Below, piece after piece: positions 29,745 to 41,805 of a stretch of DNA of 64,000 bases. The notes beneath the pieces were generated by a model, which searched no databases, was not told the DNA's origin, and saw only the letters and a list, made by a program, of their open reading frames with translations. Made by a program: the position numbers and the translations under genes. Numbering within the stretch: the first letter of the stretch is position 1; each line of letters begins with the position of its first letter. The stretch covers positions 66,682-130,681 of the forward strand of contig PYST01000012.1 of assembly GCA_003049485.1 (NCBI GenBank). Reading direction: 5' to 3'. This stretch comes from Ophioceras dolichostomum. Taxonomy: Eukaryota; Ascomycota; Sordariomycetes; Magnaporthales; Ophioceraceae.

Positions 29745-32700
29745 GCCTGACTGCACCTGACGGCGCAACCTGCCAACGCGAGGACGCTCATGCGACCCCG
29801 AGAGGATGCCTTCTTCATATGGGTAGAATTCGACAAGCATGTCTATGGGCATGTGCCTTGCTTTCTCCATTCTCGCAAGTACCGAAGACTCGGTCCCGGA
29901 GTCGTAGACCGACGGCCCTGCTCAACCTCTCTTTCAATTTTTGGACAAGCTGGCTTGGTGTGACACCCCCCTTTGTTGCCCCCATCCTATCTTCTGAGCC
30001 ACGCCGACGCAAGAGTCACAACATAGGTGTGGCAGACGACAGCTATGGCCATGGGTGCCTGGGCCTGCCTCGTTTTTCGGTGAAAGGTATCGACCTCGGT
30101 GCGAGCGGGCGAGGGTCGCGGCCGTTCGCATACATCTATCGAGCGAGGGTGGTGCAGACGTCAGAGATCTGGCAATGCTGGCAATTCAAGGCCGACGCAA
30201 TCCGTAGTGGTGTACGTGATGGGTGATGCAACTCATACAAACGAGAAATTTCCTCAGCTGAACGTAGAGTTTCGGTTGGATAGCATTAGCTGGGGAATGC
30301 ACCAATCGCTATGGCCAACATTGTAGACCAACAGCAGGAGCAAAGGGGGTGTCGGTGTAGACCGGGGCAGCCTCCTGGTTTAGAAACTATTCCTCCCGTA
30401 TATCATTCCTCTATCCCGACGAGCTCGGGAGAGCGACGGCGAGACCGACATTCATCGCATCTACGGTCTTCCGCTGGTATCGGGGTCAGTCTCGGATACG
30501 CAGAGCAGAAAACTTGCTACCGCAGCAATGCGAAAGAGAGAGTTCTGACTTCCATACGAACACGAGACAGCGAGCTGAGAGAGACATCTGGCTGGTTGGT
30601 GTACCCCTGAATAGCATCCAAACAACACTGCAGACATTTGGGGGTGCTTCAACACGATTCTGACATTCCCTCTGTACGAGCAGCCAGAAAAAGGCGACCA
30701 GAGCGCAGAAACACGATTCCACGGCTAAATACGGCACGCATAGCAGCAACCGTTGGCACCGCTCGAGTGAGTGTCAGTCCAATCGTGTTCAGCCCGGTAG
30801 AATAGGCAAGAACGGGGACCCTACCGGCCTAACTCTGGTACGCACAGGCAACCAAAGAAAGGTGCATACCTGCGTCAAGCTGACCGATATATTAGGACTT
30901 CGCAAGGCGCAAGCGCTTGCGTCACAGCTCGCCTCGTAAGAATGACTATACCCACTGGTACCTACTCCACGCCGCTCGCATGCCTTTTTTGGCACCTATC
31001 CACTTGAAGTTATTCGCGAGCGAGGACTGTGTGTGACCGTGCCGAATCGAATCACACTTGTGGCGCTCTCTCTCCCCATCTAGGCAGCCTGCTCTATGAG
31101 GGGAGGACCCTTTCGGACGCGTAAAAGGGCATCGGGTAGGCAACCAGGCGGCACATGGCGGCACGACCATGGTAGACTTGTAGAGGACAAAGAAGAAAAG
31201 TAGACAAACCCGGCACCCGGTGATAACCGCTCACCTTCTCCCCCTTTGGACAAGCGAGAAATCCTTAAGGCTCAAGGCATTGTGGCTGGTGCAATGAGCA
31301 CGACGACGATGTGATGTGCCTGTGAGAGCAAAGCCTACTCGTTCGCTCCACGGCCCGTCTTCCCAGCCCGGCTTCGGACTAAGTAAGGCCTTGTGATAAC
31401 CTATTACCATGGTACCCACTGCCTACATAAAAGGCGCGTGCGTACCTGTGAGGGTGGCGAGGTAGGTGATAGGGGCATCATATCACAGTCACTTGACTGT
31501 TGGCACTCGACCAGTAAGAGTTCGCCGATGATCTGAGTCAAAACCCAACAAAAAGGAGGGCATCCTCTGACATTGATAGAGACAGGGAGATATGAAAGCA
31601 ATAGATAAGCAACCCTAAACAGAGCCTCGGTGCAGTAGATTTTCGGGTGCTGATGATTTGGAGAGAATCTGTTTGCTGACCGCTTCATGTACGAGTATCT
31701 AATATTTATGTACGAAGATGTTGATTTCAAAGGCCGGACCCCGAAAGGACCTTCATGTCCAGAGATAATGACAGGTAAGAAAGAAAGGGGTCGCGATGTA
31801 ACCCCCGCAGAGACAACCAACCTGCGTGTCAAGGAATTGTGGCTATCACCTACCTATCCACGAGAAGTATCCCGCAGGTTTTTCCTTCAGATGATAAAAC
31901 CCCTCAAACTGGAGGCAAGGTAAGGCAGTAGTACCCTGTTGAGCCTGTTAAGGAGGGGTGTGTGAAGTCAAGAGACCGGCCCTGTCAGGTGGGGTCCCGT
32001 AGTATCCCCGATCGAGCCATCCCCAGAAACCCCACATCCGGCAGCTGGGCATACCGAAAGATCGCCGAGAAACTCCCGGGATAGTGGATGGCCGCGGCTG
32101 GGCCACGCTTCCAACACTTTCGGGTTTCCGGGTTTGGGGGTGTAAGTTGCTTAGGTTGCTAGGGTACTTGGATACGGGGTATGCTTCGCTGGCGGCTCGC
32201 CGGAGACATGGCAGAGGAATTGGAGGAGGAGAAAGGAACCGCGGGTATTCCCCATGGCTACAACAAGCACTGTCAGACCGCCGTATTAAGAATGAGGGGG
32301 GGGGGAAGAGGGGAGGGGATGGATGGATGCATGATGGATGACGGTTCGGGTTCATCTCTGACGAGAAAGATCTAGGGGGAGTGTGCAGATCCCGCAGGCG
32401 TGGAGGAAGGTCTAGATCAGATCGTTTTGGCGTGTCTGGACGTTTCTCGGCGTGAGGGGCAAACGCCTGGCTGAGGGGTCGGCTGAGGTGTCTAATAACC
32501 CTAACACTCATTGTTGAGTGAGCATATGTAGACGCTTCGATGTGCTTGGGGTGAGGTCGTCAAGATTTCAAGCTTTTCGGCGGTTCCTGCACGGAAGCAG
32601 TGGCTCATTCCAGGAACGATATGGCGTCCGCTTTGCAGAATTCTAGCCATTTTGGTTGCAAATAGGGACACCATTGTGGTCCCTGGTCTGGAAAAAAGGA

Positions 32701-33643
32701 CAGATACAGGACGTCAACTCCCAGAAGGGGCGCGTTTCGCGAGCCTCACTACCATCCTCGCAAGCTTCGGAAGTATGCGAGCACCCATGGCTGGATTGTG
32801 GGATACGCACGTCCACGGGTGATAGAGCCATCGGGGAATCATTGGCCCCTCCCATTGAGTAATGACAACAACAATCGCCCGAGTGCCCGCCTAGTCCCCA
32901 ATGTCATATTGACGTTGCCCGTCAGAAAGAGAAAGGAAGGACACTATGGCCACCGGACGACAGACAATCTGCAGGCGGGATTCGCGAGGGGCAACATGTT
33001 AATCTTAATCATTTTTAAAAAATTTGCCCATCGATAATTGCTGCGGTGGATGTTGACCTGCATGTCCTGCATATTAGAGACCAGGGGGGTGGTTGCACAG
33101 CCAACGAACTAGATGTCGAGGGGGAAGGCGCTTGGCGGGTTCGTGGTGGGGTCAATCGTTTCTGCGCATGCTCGGGGTTCGGTGTGCCGCTTGATACTGC
33201 AGTACTTCATAGCTCCATTCCATTCTGGACAGGCTCAACTGCCCGGCTTGGTGCAAGCTAGCTTGCTTGCTAGATTGCCACAGCTCCTCAAACCCGATCT
33301 GCAGCCAATGCAGCTTGTACCGATTTGCTGCAGCAGGACGCCTGCCACCTGCAAAACTCACAGTACCAAAAACAGTCCGAGTGGGCCGACGGTATCATGG
33401 AGCTGCCTCGAAGGTATATGGAGGGGGGAGTGAGTGAGTGTGTGAGGAGGAGGAGCATAAGTAGCCCTTCCCGCCATCCATCCCATCTGGAGTTGAGCCC
33501 CGTCCTCTCTCATTTTTCAACTCACTCCAGTCCTCCGATAGATACCCTCCTGCTCCTTGTGCTCGTCCTTAGCCCGCCCGGCTCACGTCCCTTCGAGGTC
33601 TCAAATTGTCAGGTCCCTGCTTTTCACCGACAACCATAAATTG

Positions 33644-33690
33644 CTCTCCCTCTTCCTCTCTTGTATCCCTCTCTTTCTCTCTCTTTGCCC
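33644..33690 (+). promoter_or_regulatory. Pyrimidine-rich tract upstream of formate dehydrogenase
   Basis: A nearly pure C/T run of about 47 nt ends 64 nt before the ATG at 33754. Such CT tracts are common at the transcription start of strongly expressed filamentous-fungal genes. Confidence 0.45.
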
Positions 33691-33753
33691 AGACAGGCCC
33701 CCATTTGAGATCGATCGAGCCCCCTCCCTCATTTCTTTGTCCAGTCGTTCAAA

Positions 33754-35997
33754 ATGGTATTAACACTTCCTCGCTGTTCCCTGGTGGCCTCTCGCCCGCT
33801 TGGCCCCGTTGCTTCCCGCATCCGAGGCTTCCACAGCATCTCCCGGACGCTCCCCGGCGGTGCCATCGCTGCCGGACGCAGCAGCCAGGCGTTCTCTCGC
33901 GCGTCCCCCATCCTCCGGCCTTCTGTTACCACCACTTCCTCGATGCGGAGAAGCAACCTTGGGCCAGGCGCTTCGGTTCGCATGCTGACAACTCAACGTG
34001 AAAAGGTCAAAGTCCTGCTGGTTCTGTACGATGGCGGCAAGCACGCCGAGGATGTGAGTAACACCAAGAACACCGTCCCCTTTCTTCATCGTTCCTTCGT
34101 TCCTTCGTGCCCGGAATTTCTGGAATTGCCCCGGACAGCCCACTGGATCTGTTTATCCGTTGGATATCCTGCCTGCCGCCGGAATACGCACGCGAGCAAG
34201 CCCTTTCCCACCTTCCTTACTCGAACGTGGTCTGCTATGAAGCAGAGCGCGTTGCGAGCTCCGTCCTCGGGGGACGTGGGAACTTTGGTGGCGTGTGGTA
34301 TGGTGCCGTGAAGGTGGGGACCTAGATGGTGGGAATGCGGGGTAGCAGGGCTGATCGGGTCGGCCTATAATGCCCGGGCTACAATTCCTATAACACGGCA
34401 ATTGCACTAATGCGGGGCCTGTTTCTGCTGTTCCTGCGAAAAATGCGCTGGGTTCGCTGGGACAGGAGAGAGGGGGAAGAGACCCTGATGGTGCCGATGA
34501 AATACGTGCGATGAATTTCCAAGCGATGATGCTAACGATGGGGTCGTCGACCCATGCTTTTTTCAGGTCCCTGAGCTGCTCGGCACGACGGAGAACGAAC
34601 TCGGCATTCGCAAGTGGCTTGAGGACCAGGGTCACACTCTGGTGACGACATCCAGCAAAGAGGGCGAGGACTCAGTTTTTGACAAGGAGCTGGTCGATGC
34701 CGAAATCATCATCACTACCCCGTAGGTTCTACCTCGTCCTCGACATACACCCACCACAAAAACCACCGCCATCCTGCCGCTGCTGGTACAGTCAGTCCAG
34801 CAGTCCGTTCAGTCAAGCCCCTACCGCCATGGTTCTACCTACCCCGTACCGTTGCAGTCTTGCCGTCACTGCAGCGGCACGCCGGCTATATTGGGGAGGT
34901 TGCAGGAGTATCGGCTGACCCCATGCGCCCGCCCTCGTCTTTCTCCCCCGCACACGCGCGAGCAAAACAGATTCCACCCGGGCTACCTCACCGCCGAGCG
35001 GCTCGCCAAGGCCAAGAACCTGAAGATCGCCATCACGGCCGGCATCGGGTCTGACCATGTCGACCTCAACGCGGCCAACAAGACCAACGGCGGCATCACC
35101 GTCGCCGAGGTGACGGGCTCCAACGTGGTGTCGGTGGCCGAGCACGTGGTCATGACCATCCTCATCCTGGTCCGCAACTTCGTGCCCGCCCACGAGATGA
35201 TCGAGGCCGGCGAGTGGGACGTCGCGGGCGCCGCCAAGAACGAGTTCGACCTGGAGGGCAAGGTGGTCGGCACCGTCGCCGTCGGCCGCATCGGCGAGCG
35301 CGTGCTGCGCCGCCTGAAGCCGTTCGACTGCAAGGAGCTCCTGTACTACGACTACCAGCCGCTGTCGCCCGAGAAGGAGGCCGAGATCGGCTGCCGCCGC
35401 GTCGAGACCCTGGAGGAGATGCTGGCGCAGTGCGACGTCGTCACCATCAACTGCCCGCTGCACGAGAAGACTCGCGGCTTGTTCAACAAGGACCTCATCG
35501 CCAAGATGAAGCCTGGTGAGTCGAGTCCCTTGCCCCTTGCCTGCATATGTCCTTACCTACCTAGGTACCTAGGAATCTGAGAAAACGGAGTCGGTCGTGT
35601 GCCGATGGTGGGAGGGGGAACATTTAAACTAATGCTGCGTGCGAACACAGGCTCCTGGCTGGTCAACACCGCCCGCGGCGCCATCGTGGTCAAGGAGGAC
35701 GTCGCCGCGGCGCTCAAGTCGGGCCACCTACGCGGCTACGGCGGCGACGTGTGGTTCCCGCAGCCCGCGCCGGCGGACCACGTCCTGCGCACGGCTAAGA
35801 ACCCGTTCGGCGGCGGCAACGCCATGGTGCCCCACATGTCGGGGACGTCGCTCGACGCCCAGAAGCGCTACGCCGACGGCGTCAAGAGCATCCTGACCAG
35901 CTACCTGTCCGGCAAGCACGACTACCGCCCGGAGGACCTGATCGTGTACGGGGGGGACTACGCCACTAAGGCGTATGGGCAGCGGGAGAAGAAGTGA
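33754..35997 (+). CDS. FDH1: NAD-dependent formate dehydrogenase, with mitochondrial presequence
   Basis: Exons 33754–34053, 34567–34721, 34971–35515 and 35651–35997 give 448 residues. Introns are 513, 249 and 135 bp, and all joins restore conserved peptide (HAED|VPELLG, ITTP|FHPGY, MKPG|SWLVN). It oxidises formate to CO2 with NAD. Active-site residues of the family are present: N203, R342, Q371 (PQPAP) and H395 (VPHMSGTS), plus D279 for NAD selectivity. The dinucleotide loop reads TVAVGRIG, the AxGxxG form usual for this enzyme. The first about 76 residues are Arg/Ser-rich and almost free of acidic residues, which looks like a mitochondrial leader. Fungal FDHs of about 365 residues start near here at M77. 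Initiation at M64 or M77 would give a cytosolic form. The symbol follows common fungal usage. Confidence 0.93.
35553..35573. repeat. Dispersed TACCTAGGTA motif, copy in formate dehydrogenase intron 3
   Basis: TTACCTACCTAGGTACCTAGG contains two CCTAGG palindromes. It lies in the 135-bp last intron. The same family of words recurs at 3358, 10727, 26291, 36031, 45931 and 61688, always outside coding exons. Confidence 0.6.
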
Positions 35998-36605
35998 GTG
36001 AGCTGGCTAGCTGGTATCGACTTCGTCTGGGTACCTACCTAGGAACCTAGCTTTCTGATCAGTTGTTGAAAGTCAATTAGTAGGATGAGGAGGAGATAGG
36101 AGAGGATAAACTTTTTTCTTTCTCTTTTTTCCCCCCTGACTGTCTTCTTTTGATTCTGCTTCTTGATAGAACAGACAATGCTATTTATTGCATCATGATA
36201 TTCCAAAGACTTCTTCTGCTCTTGTGCTCTTTTTCGTTCTGTAAAAACGCGAAAATTTCTCTAATACTGTCGCCGTATATAAAGCTTATTACCATTATAG
36301 ATGCCAGGCGTGCTTTGTGAAGAGAATTAGAAATGAGAAGAGATGATGGGTGAAATGACCCCTGGTACGGTGCGTAAGCCGTGCAACTCACGGTGGGGAT
36401 ATTTTTTCCGAGCTTTCCAGGTCGATACCTGCCTATTCAAGCTCTTCAAAGGCGGTTGATGAGACAACTTTCTTCGGCACGCAGGTCTCTCGAGATTCGT
36501 AACAAACTGCTTATAAATGAGATTTTTTTCTCACCGAATAATGGACGGCAACTAGGGTGCGAGGAGGACTGCTGTGGCAACTGATTTCACTGTTTTTCCG
36601 GGCTG
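35998..36605. other. Intergenic region between FDH and the MTQ1-like gene
   Basis: 3' flank of the dehydrogenase with T-rich tracts (36110–36130). It includes another TACCTAGG-type motif at 36031–36050 and the short promoter of the next gene. No gene is seen. Confidence 0.45.
36031..36050. repeat. Dispersed TACCTAGGTA motif, copy in the FDH 3' flank
   Basis: GTACCTACCTAGGAACCTAG, 34 nt after the FDH stop codon. A near match to the copy in the gene's own last intron. Confidence 0.5.
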
Positions 36606-38301
36606 ATGCCCCGGCTCCCGCCGAAGCTCCTCTGGCGGGCCCACGGCATCTCGCCGCATGTCGCCACACTACTCCCGGCCTGCAGGGACATACCTACGGC
36701 CGTAGTTGAGCTTCGGTGGATTCGCGAGGAATCGGCGGCGGCGGTGTCCTTGTCACATGACCGCCCGCTTTCGAGACTTAAGCTCGGGGGAAGAGGAAGA
36801 GGCCAGGGCTTTGACCATGGTGGTTGGCATCGCCGTCGTCATTATGGACAGCAGCAGCAGCAGCAGCGGGAGAAGGTCGTCGCGGAGCTGTGTCGACGCC
36901 GCGGACGTGGGGAGCCGCTGCAGTACGTCTTGGGCACGCAGCCGTTTGGCGAGCTGGAGATCAGGTGTCGGCCGGGAGTGTTGATTCCAAGGTGAGCTAG
37001 CCGCTAGCCACTGAGCCTAAGGATGATTGGGGGTGGTGGGAAGCTCCAAAGGGGGTCAGGGGTCAAGAAAACAAACAGGCCAAAGGGCTCGAGACAAGAG
37101 TTGTTGACAGCGAATTCAACGGCACTTCCTGGCCATCGACTAACTACCTATCCTGCACAGGCCCGAGACAGAGGCATACACCATCCACCTGGCCGAGCTC
37201 ATCCGCTCCGGCTCATTAATTCCCGAGAAACGCGATGCCGTTAGGGCGGCGAGGGCGACGGTTACGAGTCTCCGCATCCTCGACCTGTGCACCGGAACAG
37301 GCTGCATTCCGCTCCTACTCTACTCGCGTCTACGCCACCAGCCATTTCCAGCCCAGCAAAAGCATCTTCGGGGGCAGGTGGAAGTGGAAGCGCGGCCGCG
37401 GCTCGAAGTCGTGGGCGTCGACATTTCGGCTCGTGCCGTGCGGCTCGCCCGGGAGAATGCAGCCGCAAATAGCTTCGGAATAGGGACAGCAGAGGAGGCG
37501 GCGGCAGCCCATTCTTTTCCTTCTTCTTCCCCTGGCCGTACCCCTCCTCCTCCTACTACCCCTGAGAATCCATGTGAGCAACAACCGCTCCCGCGCTTTG
37601 AGAGGATGGACATCTTCTCCGACGCAGCCATGGCCGGCCTCCTGCCCTTGGATGGTGGAGACGACGACGGCGGCGGCCACCACCGCGGCTGGGACGTAAT
37701 AACCTGCAACCCGCCCTACGTGTCCGAGGCGGGCTTCGCGCGCGACACAGCACGCTCGGTGCGCAATTTCGAGCCCCGTATGGCCAACGTTCCTCCTCCC
37801 CTTGCGAAGCGCCTGCACGACCTCCACCTCCTCGCAGCACGGCGGCGAGGCGGGGTTGGTGGTGATGATGATGTCGACGCCTATGACGACTACGATTACT
37901 CCTCCTCCCGAGTGGTCAATGTCAGGGACGAAGACGTGTTTTACGCCCGCGTCCTCCACCTCACCGCCGCGACGCTGCGGCCGCGAGTGCTGCTCTTCGA
38001 GGTGGGCGACCTTGCGCAAGCTGTGAGGGTCGTGGAGATGGCGCTGCGGCTGAGGAAGGAGAGGAGTCGGGGTTCTGGTGGTAGTTGCACTGGTGGTGGT
38101 GGTGGTGTTAGGGGCGTGGAGGTCGAGATATGGCGGGACTGGCCGGATATCGCGCCGGCTGATGACGAGGTTGGTCATGTTATGGTTGATAGCGATGATG
38201 AGGTAGTCCGAGTGAAAGTGAAGGGGAATGGACATGGGAGGGCGGTCTTGATCCAATTCGAGTATGAGCGAAAAGACACCGACAGTGATGAAAGGAGATA
38301 G
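36606..38301 (+). CDS. Protein glutamine-N5 methyltransferase, HemK/MTQ1 type
   Basis: Exons 36606–36991 and 37161–38301 encode 508 residues; the 169-bp intron ends in TGCACAG and splits an Arg codon so as to restore IPRPETE (127–133), a signature of HemK/PrmC. The SAM fold follows with ILDLCTGTGC (about 167–176) and VVGVDISARAVRLARENA. The catalytic NPPY, which binds the target glutamine, is at 312–315. The substrate of this clade is the GGQ glutamine of class I release factors. The PETE motif and N-terminal domain point to Mtq1, which modifies the mitochondrial factor, more than to Mtq2 (eRF1). It is far longer than yeast Mtq1 (about 314) because of a Gln run near 80, a Pro/Ser-rich insert after the SAM motif, and Gly/Asp-rich loops in the C-terminal half. 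It is convergent with the mitochondrial LeuRS gene. Confidence 0.85.
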
Positions 38302-38669
38302 GGAGATATTGTGTATGATATGAGTTTTGCCTCGATAACCCCTAGTGTACCCCCCGGCGATAGAGAGATGATGCGAATAAGAAACTAGAAAGATCCTTAT
38401 TTTACGAATCTCTCGTGCCTACTTCTTAACCTTTGATGAACCAAACCTAGTTGCGGCCCTCCCCTCGAGGGTACGAACTTGGTCGGGGTATCGTTCGTCC
38501 TTTCAGTTGCCTGCTTTTCTACTATACAATCATGGGAGAGAGATCTAGCTAGCTCTACAACGACCCCAACCGAATCCAGGATAACGTTGTTCTTACATTT
38601 TGTACAAAATGATCAAGGTCCCCATGCCTCGCGACTCCGTTCTGTCCACTAGTCCTGATATCCTGAGAG
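38302..38669. other. Convergent 3' region between the MTQ1-like and LeuRS genes
   Basis: 368 bp between two stop codons on opposite strands. Likely 3' UTRs. Nothing else is recognised. Confidence 0.5.
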
Positions 38670-41600
38670 TCATGTGGTTCCTGGCTTTGTCACAAACTTC
38701 ACCAACTTCCCCCTCCCAACGACAAGCACCTTCTCGACGACGTGGCACGGTTTGAGCTTGGACTGGACATCTACATGTTCGAGAACCTGCCTCACGACGG
38801 CGTCGCCACGCCAGTCTTCAGGCTGGTACATCCCGCCAGCGGTGACGTCTTCGCCGTTGAAGCGGATCTTGACCTCGCCGGCCCGCTTGTTGTTCACCTG
38901 GATGACGCAGGTCTGCAGGGCCGGCTGGAGGCGCTCGTCGTTCTCGGTGCCGTCTGAGACGGGGAAGCCGACGGCTGGGTGGAAGATTGAGGTCGGTGAT
39001 TGTTGTTGCTTCAGGGCCGCAGCTGTACCCCGTTGGTTGTGGAGGATGCTCCAGCACTCCTCGGCGAAGGCCGGCGTGATGGGCGCCATCATGCGGAGGA
39101 GCACGCGAAGGGCCTCGGCGCGGACAGGAGCGGACAGCACGCTGCTGCTGTCGAGAATGATGTTGGTGAGGCTCATCAGGTCGGACACGATCGTGTTGAG
39201 GGAGAAGACCGTCTCGTACGACTGTGTCACGGAGCCGATCTTCTGCTGCACCGCGCGCCAGAGCTTGAGATCCGCCTCCCACCTGGACTGGGTTTCGGGG
39301 TCCAAGGGCTGGTTCTCCTGTCGGGCAGCGAGCTCTTGGAGGTACGCCTTGACCGAGAAGGTCGTATCTACTATTACACGTTCAGTGGCCACGGGGGCGC
39401 GGATCTCGTCGTACAGTCGGCCCAGCCAGCGCGTCACGCCGACAATCTTCTTGTCGTCCCAGTCGAGCACCTGCTCAACGGGCGCCTGGAAGATCATGTG
39501 CGCGCGCGTGGCGTCGGCGCCGTAGCGAGCGATGACCTCGGTCGGGTCGACGCCGTTATGCTTCGACTTGGACATCTTCTCAAACGTAACCTCCGCGGGC
39601 TCGCCTGTGGCAGCTACCTTCGGCGTGCTGGGGTCCGAGAGGTCGATCTCGTCGGGCTTGAGGATGCGGCCTGACTTGGCGTCCCGGCATGTCCTTCCGT
39701 GCACCATGCCTTGGGTGACGAGCGACGTGAATGGCTCGTGCACGATTCTCTTGTGCTTCTCCATCGTAGTGTCAGAGGGCTGACGGGCGAAAGACGACGT
39801 TTCCATGAGGAATTTGTAAATGAAGCGCGCATATAGGAGATGGAGGATCGCGTGCTCGACACCACCTATGTAGATGTCGACGGGTAGGTTCGCAGCAGCC
39901 TTTTCGGGGGAGAAAGGCTCCTCGGCGTTGTGCGGATCAGCATAGCGCAGGAAATACCAGCTGGAGTCCACAAATGTGTCCATTGTGTCTGTGTCTCGCC
40001 TGGCGGCATCCCCGCACTTCGGGCAGGACGTGGCAACCCAGTCCTCGGCGGTCTCAAGAGGGTTTCCCGGTTTGCGGTCCGCCCAGTGGCCGTCTACCTC
40101 GGGCAAGCGCACCGGCAGTTGATCGTCGGGCACCGGAACTTCGCCGCAGCTTTCGCAATGGACAATGGGAATCGGTGCACCCCAGTACCTTTGCCGGCTG
40201 ACCAGCCAGTCCCTCAGCCGCCACTTCTCGATAGGCTCGCCCAGGCCTGAGGCGTTAAGCTTATCAACCACGGATTTGCTAGCCTCTCTTGAGTCCATAC
40301 CCGCAAGAGGCCCAGCGTGAGCGGTCATTGTGCCGGGACCTACAATAGGGCCCCCTTCATCTAACAGAGGTGCCTTATTTTGTTCTTCAGGGTTGCCAGT
40401 CAACACCACGCGAATCGGCTCGTTAGGGCTCTGCGCACGCCAAAAGGCGTGATCGCGAGTGTCGTGAGCCGGAACGCCCATCACGGCACCCTCACCGTAG
40501 TCGCCCAGCACGTAGGGGGCCACGTAGACTGGGAGGGACTGCTTGACTGCATCGGGGGAGTCCTCTCCATAGGCGAGTGGATTAATGGCCCGTAGGTTTG
40601 GAAGGAGGTAGCCCTCTTTCGACTCCGGCCCCAAACTTGGTAGCTTATCCAAGAATGCCTGCAGCATTGGGTCTTTGCCCGCTAGGTCGGTCACGATCGT
40701 GTGGCTCGCCGCAAGGGCCACGTATTGCACCCCATATAGCGTCTCTGGACGCGTGGTGAAGACTTCGACCGCTGGGTGAACACCCTGACCCTTCGACATG
40801 ACAGGGAATTTGACCTGGGCACCGGTCGATTTCCCAAGCCAGTTCTTCTGCATGGACAGCACCCTGTCCGGCCAGGCGATATCCGACGAGGATTTCGACT
40901 TCGTACTGGGACCTTGACGTTTGAGCGCTTCCAGGTCCTCCAGCAAGGCGTCGCGGTACTCGGATATGCGCAGGAACCACTGCTTCAGCCGCCGCTTCTC
41001 GACCTTGGCCCCCGACCGCCACGAGAAGCCTTGAGCGTCCACCTGTTCATTGGCCAGGACTGTCTTGTCCACCGGGTCGTAGTTAACCTCGGCCTCTGCG
41101 CGGTAGGCCAGACCCTTCTCGTGAAGGAGGAGAAAGATCTTCTGTGTATGCTTGTAGAACTCCGGATCGCAGGTTGATATCTCCTGTAGAGCACCACCAA
41201 GATCCAGGACTGCCGTCAGCAAATGTAATTCCAGCAGTGGGACTAAGGGATGGGAGGAAGGTTAGGAGTGCGCGTACTCGAGACCAGTCCCAGGACCCAT
41301 TCATGGCCTCCAGCTGCTTCTTCATGCTCGCAATGTTGTCCCTCGTCCACTTGGCCGGGTCGATGCCTCGCTCGATCGCGGCGTTCTCGGCGGGGAGCCC
41401 GAAGGCGTCCCAGCCCATCGGGAGCATGACATCGTGCCCTCGCATGCGGTGGAATCGGGCGAGGACGTCGGCGATCGTGTAGACGCGGGTATGGCCGAGG
41501 TGGAGTGTGCCGGAAGGGTAGGGGAACATGGGCAAGATGTACTTGCTACCCTTGTCTCCTTGTTCGGATGGCTTCGTCTCGTCTAGCTCCGCCCACCTCT

Positions 41601-41805
41601 TCCGCCATTTTTGCTCGAGCTCGGGGAGGTTGAGTTTGGGGATGCTAAGCTTCTCCTTCGCCTCTACAGCATAGCGCCGGAGCTGGAGGCGACAGAACAG
41701 GGCCGCCGCATGGCGGCGCGCTACGGCTGCGCATTGTAACGGAAGAGTGCTGAACCCCACCGATGGTGAAGCGCGAGCTAGAACCCTTCCGTAGGCTGAG
41801 TGCAT
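38670..41805 (-). CDS. Leucyl-tRNA synthetase, mitochondrial
   Basis: Minus-strand exons 41805–41278 and 41183–38670 encode 1013 residues. The 94-bp intron joins WDWSR to [15 protein letters not shown]. The ATG at 41805 is the first in frame; an upstream TTG is not used. The first about 47 residues are Arg/Ala-rich and lack acidic residues, a mitochondrial leader. Class I motifs are present: HLGH (102–105, HIGH box) in [14 protein letters not shown], and KMSKS at 712–716. The CP1 editing domain lies between them, with the Cys/zinc-like loop [13 protein letters not shown]. The C-terminus has the anticodon-binding helices and a small C-terminal domain. The bacterial-type sequence marks it as the organelle enzyme (yeast Nam2), which charges mitochondrial tRNA-Leu and in yeast also assists intron splicing. 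It is divergent from the permease gene. Confidence 0.93.

Larger units (their letters stand above)
29568..33753. other. 4.2 kb gene-free stretch between methyltransferase and formate dehydrogenase
   Basis: By far the longest non-coding interval in the window. It lies between divergent genes. I found no frame with recognisable content, no tRNA and no transposon ends. A 188-codon minus-strand frame at 31948–32511 begins with ATG but is Pro/Arg/Ser-rich and looks like chance. Small simple repeats occur (G-run and GGAT repeats at about 32290–32345; GAGT/GGA repeats at about 33420–33455). A pyrimidine tract precedes the formate dehydrogenase start. It may hold long regulatory sequence or an untranslated transcript. 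Confidence 0.45.

Noticed and set aside
31948..32511. 188-codon ATG frame on the minus strand in the gene-free gap
   Set aside because: Pro/Ser/Arg-rich without any recognisable domain, no splice or promoter support; looks like chance in GC-rich sequence.
33013..33025. A further RRPE element at the TTTTTAAAAAATTTG stretch
   Set aside because: It lacks the exact AAAATTTT core and is not near a ribosome-biogenesis gene.
36773..36984. Alternative frame with Ser runs inside exon 1 of the MTQ1-like gene
   Set aside because: The Ser run is the Gln run of the true frame read one base off; the real frame leads into IPRPETE.
37330..38256. 308-codon open frame opposite the MTQ1-like gene
   Set aside because: Shadow of the methyltransferase exon; it has no recognisable content, while the plus strand has NPPY and IPRPETE.
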